From the NCBI GenBank assembly GCA_026398835.1, contig JAPLSD010000383.1, forward strand, positions 1 to 7,409: a stretch of DNA of 7,409 bases. The letters run 5' to 3'. The position numbers were made by a program, and so were the translations under genes. Numbering within the stretch: the stretch's first letter is position 1; each line of letters begins with the position of its first letter. This stretch comes from Pseudomonas sp. (GTDB taxonomy: Bacteria; Pseudomonadota; Gammaproteobacteria; Pseudomonadales; Pseudomonadaceae). The notes beneath the pieces were generated by a model. That model searched no databases. It was not told the DNA's origin and saw nothing but the letters and a program-made list of their open reading frames with translations. Shown in pieces: positions 5,707-7,409 of this stretch.

Positions 5707-6759
5707 TTATTTGCCCAGCTCAGCGCCGGTTGGCGTGGTAGAGCGAACGCCGCCCTGTCCCACCAGAATCAAGTTGCCATTGCCTGCCGCCGTGACCGCC
5801 GACAAGGAAATGCGGTCCGGTCGATTGAATACGCTGAAGGTCAAACCATCGTCGGTGCTGCGCACCACACTGCCGCCGTTGCCGACGATGACCAGTGAAC
5901 CGTCATCGAGCAATGTCGCGCCGGACAGGCCGAATTCGAGTGCACCTCGGGCGGCTTTCAGCTCAACCGGCTCCCAGGTGCTGCCGAAATCAGTGGAGCG
6001 AAACAGATTGCCGCGCAGACCGTAAGCCAGCAGTGTGCCGGGCTGGCGGGTACCGATTACACCAAACAGCGATCCCTGATACGGGCCTTCCAGGCGCTCC
6101 CAGGTTTGTCCCCAATCAGCGGAGCGGAACATGCTGCCCTGCTCACCGACGATGAACAGACCGGAATCCTTGACCGCCGCGATGGAATTGAGGTGGTATT
6201 GGTCTTGGTTGTCCAGGCGATCGCTGGCGTCTTCCCAGTGCTTGCCACCGTCGGTGGTTTCCAGCAGTGCGCCATAAGCGCCAACGGCAAAGCCGCTGCT
6301 GGCGTCCTTGAACCAGACGTCGAGCAGCGGCGCTTCGCGCTTCAAGTCTTCGAATTGCTTGGTCCAGGTCACACCGCCGTCTTCACTGGCGAGAATTTGC
6401 GCGTCATGCCCGACCGCCCAGCCATGCTTGTCGTCGACAAAGAACACCGCGGTCAGTAACTGTCGAGTTGGTACTTTGGCCTGGGTCCAGGTCTTGCCCT
6501 GGTCATCGGAATAGAGAATATGACCGCGATCACCCACAGCCACCAGACGCGCGCCGGCAGGCACGACGTCGAGCATCAGGCCTTTGGCGGACTTTGCGGA
6601 TTCAATCGAATAGACAGTGTCGACCGCTGCCGTGGCTGCGGCCTGGACGGGTGCCGACAACGCAGCAACACCCAACAGCGAGAGCGCTGTAGCCAGCAAC
6701 GCGAATCTGCGTAACGCCGGCGGGCGGCAAAAACCCACACCCATGACAGGCTCACTCAT
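5707..6759 (-). CDS. Exported Ycf48/HCF136-like Asp-box beta-propeller
   Basis: The 350-residue product carries a signal peptide (RRFALLATALSLLGVAALSA, cleavage near residue 40) and then seven repeats of a propeller blade. Asp-box motifs S/T-x-D-x-G-x-T-W are visible at about 84-91 (SDDQGKTW), 125-132 (SEDGGVTW), 168-175 (TTDGGKHW), 213-220 (SADWGQTW), 255-262 (STDFGSTW) and 301-308 (STDDGLTF). A degenerate seventh lies at the C-terminus (GQGGVRSTTPTG). This is the Ycf48-related fold. Cyanobacterial Ycf48 aids photosystem II assembly, whereas in proteobacteria relatives sit beside RND/MMPL pumps, so a periplasmic assembly or accessory role for the downstream transporter is inferred. The start is the ATG at 6759 because GGGGGAAAGG precedes it. 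The frame extends to a TTG at 6795 with no ribosome binding site. It ends in tandem TAATAA. Confidence 0.9.
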   Translation of the reverse strand: MSEPVMGVGFCRPPALRRFALLATALSLLGVAALSAPVQAAATAAVDTVYSIESAKSAKGLMLDVVPAGARLVAVGDRGHILYSDDQGKTWTQAKVPTRQLLTAVFFVDDKHGWAVGHDAQILASEDGGVTWTKQFEDLKREAPLLDVWFKDASSGFAVGAYGALLETTDGGKHWEDASDRLDNQDQYHLNSIAAVKDSGLFIVGEQGSMFRSADWGQTWERLEGPYQGSLFGVIGTRQPGTLLAYGLRGNLFRSTDFGSTWEPVELKAARGALEFGLSGATLLDDGSLVIVGNGGSVVRSTDDGLTFSVFNRPDRISLSAVTAAGNGNLILVGQGGVRSTTPTGAELGK

Positions 6760-7058
6760 AGACCTTTCCCCCATTATTATTGTTAGGTCATTCAACCTTT
6801 CAGGGCGCCGTACAGGGCGTTTTTTTCTGATTTGCCATTTCGGATCGTTGTCCTGAAACCTGCAATCTAGAGCCCCTTCTGAAGCTGGCCTATCCTATCC
6901 AGCTTTGGAAAGGTCTGACAATCGACGCCACGTTATCTTTTGTTAACCCGGGGCTTTGGAGGAGTGCCTGAATGGCGAGGCATTCGCTGGCTTGATGAAT
7001 GAGGGCCATTAGATGGCCGTTATCAAGGAGGTGGGGGGGCAGCGTAGCCTTAAGACTT
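6760..7058. other. Non-coding upstream region of the Ycf48-like/RND operon
   Basis: No credible gene is seen. The part nearest the operon (about 6760-6900) is the natural site for its promoter and leader, but I could not find a convincing -35/-10 pair. It contains an A-tract on the - strand (6829-6835) next to a short direct repeat GCCCTG. Beyond 6920 the sequence becomes rich in small inverted repeats that merge into the repeat block at the right edge. A run of seven G residues (near 7033-7039) marks the border. Confidence 0.5.
6991..7027. repeat. Two-tier hairpin at the edge of the repeat block
   Basis: Nested inverted repeats: CTTGAT (6991-6996) pairs with ATCAAG (7022-7027), and inside it GGCCAT (7004-7009) pairs with ATGGCC (7013-7018) around a TAG loop. 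There is an unequal internal bulge of 7 and 3 nt. No T tract follows on either strand, so it is not an intrinsic terminator. It may be the boundary structure of the adjoining dispersed repeat. Confidence 0.55.
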
Positions 7059-7184
7059 CTTTGTCGGAGTACATAGCCATTTCTGAGGTAACGGCAACTG
7101 ACGGTTTCGCCATTACGGCGATTTGACCGTGTACATATCCGTTCCTGCGGTAACGACTTCTTACTGGTTTCGCCCTTACGGCGA
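7059..7184. repeat. Two tandem 63-bp repeat units
   Basis: Units 7059-7121 and 7122-7184 share three ordered blocks: GTACATA-CC, CTG-GGTAACG and GGTTTCGCC-TTACGGCGA. The palindromic core CGCC-TTA-GGCG recurs exactly 63 nt apart (7108-7120 and 7171-7183). The remainder is diverged. Because 63 is a multiple of three, spurious frames stay open through both units, which explains the repetitive RR-GET and RNGYV-type translations seen on the - strand. Confidence 0.75.
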
Positions 7185-7218
7185 GTCCCTTTTGGCAAAC
7201 GCCCGGAGTGCCGGCCCA

Positions 7219-7378
7219 GCCAAAAGGAACCAAAAAGTCTTGCCCCCCCATCCGGTCCCTCGCCTAGGCTCGGCATACCCTCGCTCCGGCGCCCCCTGAT
7301 GGACACCGGAGCGAGGGAACGCGGAGCCTTAGCGACGTGCCGTACGCTCGGGGCGAAGCCTTTTGGTTACTTTTTGGC
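7219..7378. repeat. About 160-bp imperfect palindrome
   Basis: Arms 7219-7289 and 7306-7378 are inverted copies. The innermost 12 bp are perfect (CCCTCGCTCCGG / CCGGAGCGAGGG, 16-nt loop) and the inner 36 bp match at 28 positions. The outer parts match with small gaps (GCCAAAAGGAACCAAAAAG on the left against GCCAAAAAGTAACCAAAAGG in the right arm's complement). Sequences of this style (AACCAAAAAG...TTGCCCC...CTCGCCTAGGCTCGG) are, from memory, common between genes in fluorescent Pseudomonas. It lacks coding potential. Confidence 0.75.
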
Positions 7379-7394
7379 GTCTGAAAAAGTGACA

Positions 7395-7407
7395 CGCCGT
7401 AAGGGCG
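7395..7407. repeat. Inverted copy of the 63-bp repeat core at the window edge
   Basis: CGCCGTAAGGGCG here is the exact reverse complement of the core at 7171-7183 on the other side of the palindrome. This suggests that a second repeat array, pointing the opposite way, begins here and continues outside the window. Confidence 0.6.
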
Positions 7408-7409
7408 TA

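Noticed and set aside
4301..6025. Long + strand frame (574 codons) opposite the RND and Ycf48-like genes
   Set aside because: It lies antisense to two well-supported genes, crosses their junction, is a His/Gln/Arg-rich translation with no recognisable domain, and is explained by third-position GC bias.
6760..6795. Upstream TTG start for the Ycf48-like protein
   Set aside because: No Shine-Dalgarno precedes it, whereas GGGGGAAAGG directly precedes the ATG at 6759, which leads into the signal peptide.
6800..6836. Possible + strand intrinsic terminator before a run of seven T residues
   Set aside because: Only a 4-bp CGCC/GGCG stem can form and no + strand gene ends there. The T run more likely reflects the A-rich leader of the - strand operon.
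6890..7306. 138-codon - strand frame in the right-hand region
   Set aside because: It runs through the palindrome and the 63-bp tandem repeats, whose period is a multiple of three and so keeps frames open. Its translation is Arg/Gly/Ser-rich and two other frames in the same region look equally protein-like.
7059..7409. CRISPR-like array
   Set aside because: Only two units exist, they are diverged along their whole length, there is no repeat/spacer alternation and no cas gene is nearby.

Overview
The window looks like a chromosomal segment of a fluorescent-group Pseudomonas. The evidence is moderate-to-high GC coding sequence, a REPIN-like hairpin, Pseudomonas-type small secreted proteins, and an acidic small protein next to a periplasmic lactonase. 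The species cannot be fixed from sequence alone. Apart from a truncated glutathione S-transferase gene entering from the left on the + strand, every credible gene lies on the - strand.

Left part (1-1510): the 3' end of the GST gene converges on a set of very small - strand genes. These are an overlapping pair (90 aa exported-type and about 70 aa single-pass membrane protein), a 41 aa signal-peptide-bearing peptide, and a 59 aa exported peptide. A long inverted REP pair sits just downstream of the 59 aa gene. None of the four small proteins has a function I can name.

Middle (1630-3270): a two-gene - strand unit encodes a small acidic protein (DUF5629-like) whose 3' end overlaps the start of a secreted YbhE/Pgl-type lactonase beta-propeller. 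The unit ends in a strong hairpin. A second, U-rich terminator at 3237-3263 closes the next unit upstream.

Right part (3281-6759): a two-gene operon encodes an exported Ycf48-like seven-blade Asp-box propeller followed, 20 nt later, by an 801 aa MMPL/HAE3-type RND transporter. The pair probably forms one envelope machine, with a proton-driven inner-membrane pump and a periplasmic propeller. Such pairs often travel with DUF1302/DUF1329 outer-membrane partners, but none is in this window and none lies directly upstream. The first codons of the transporter carry a 30-bp tandem duplication that also copied the start-codon region.

Right edge (6760-7409): no credible gene. After a possible promoter/leader region come a compact hairpin, two 63-bp tandem repeats, a roughly 160-bp imperfect palindrome, and an inverted copy of the tandem-repeat core at the window edge. 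Together they look like a composite, symmetric dispersed repeat that continues past the window.
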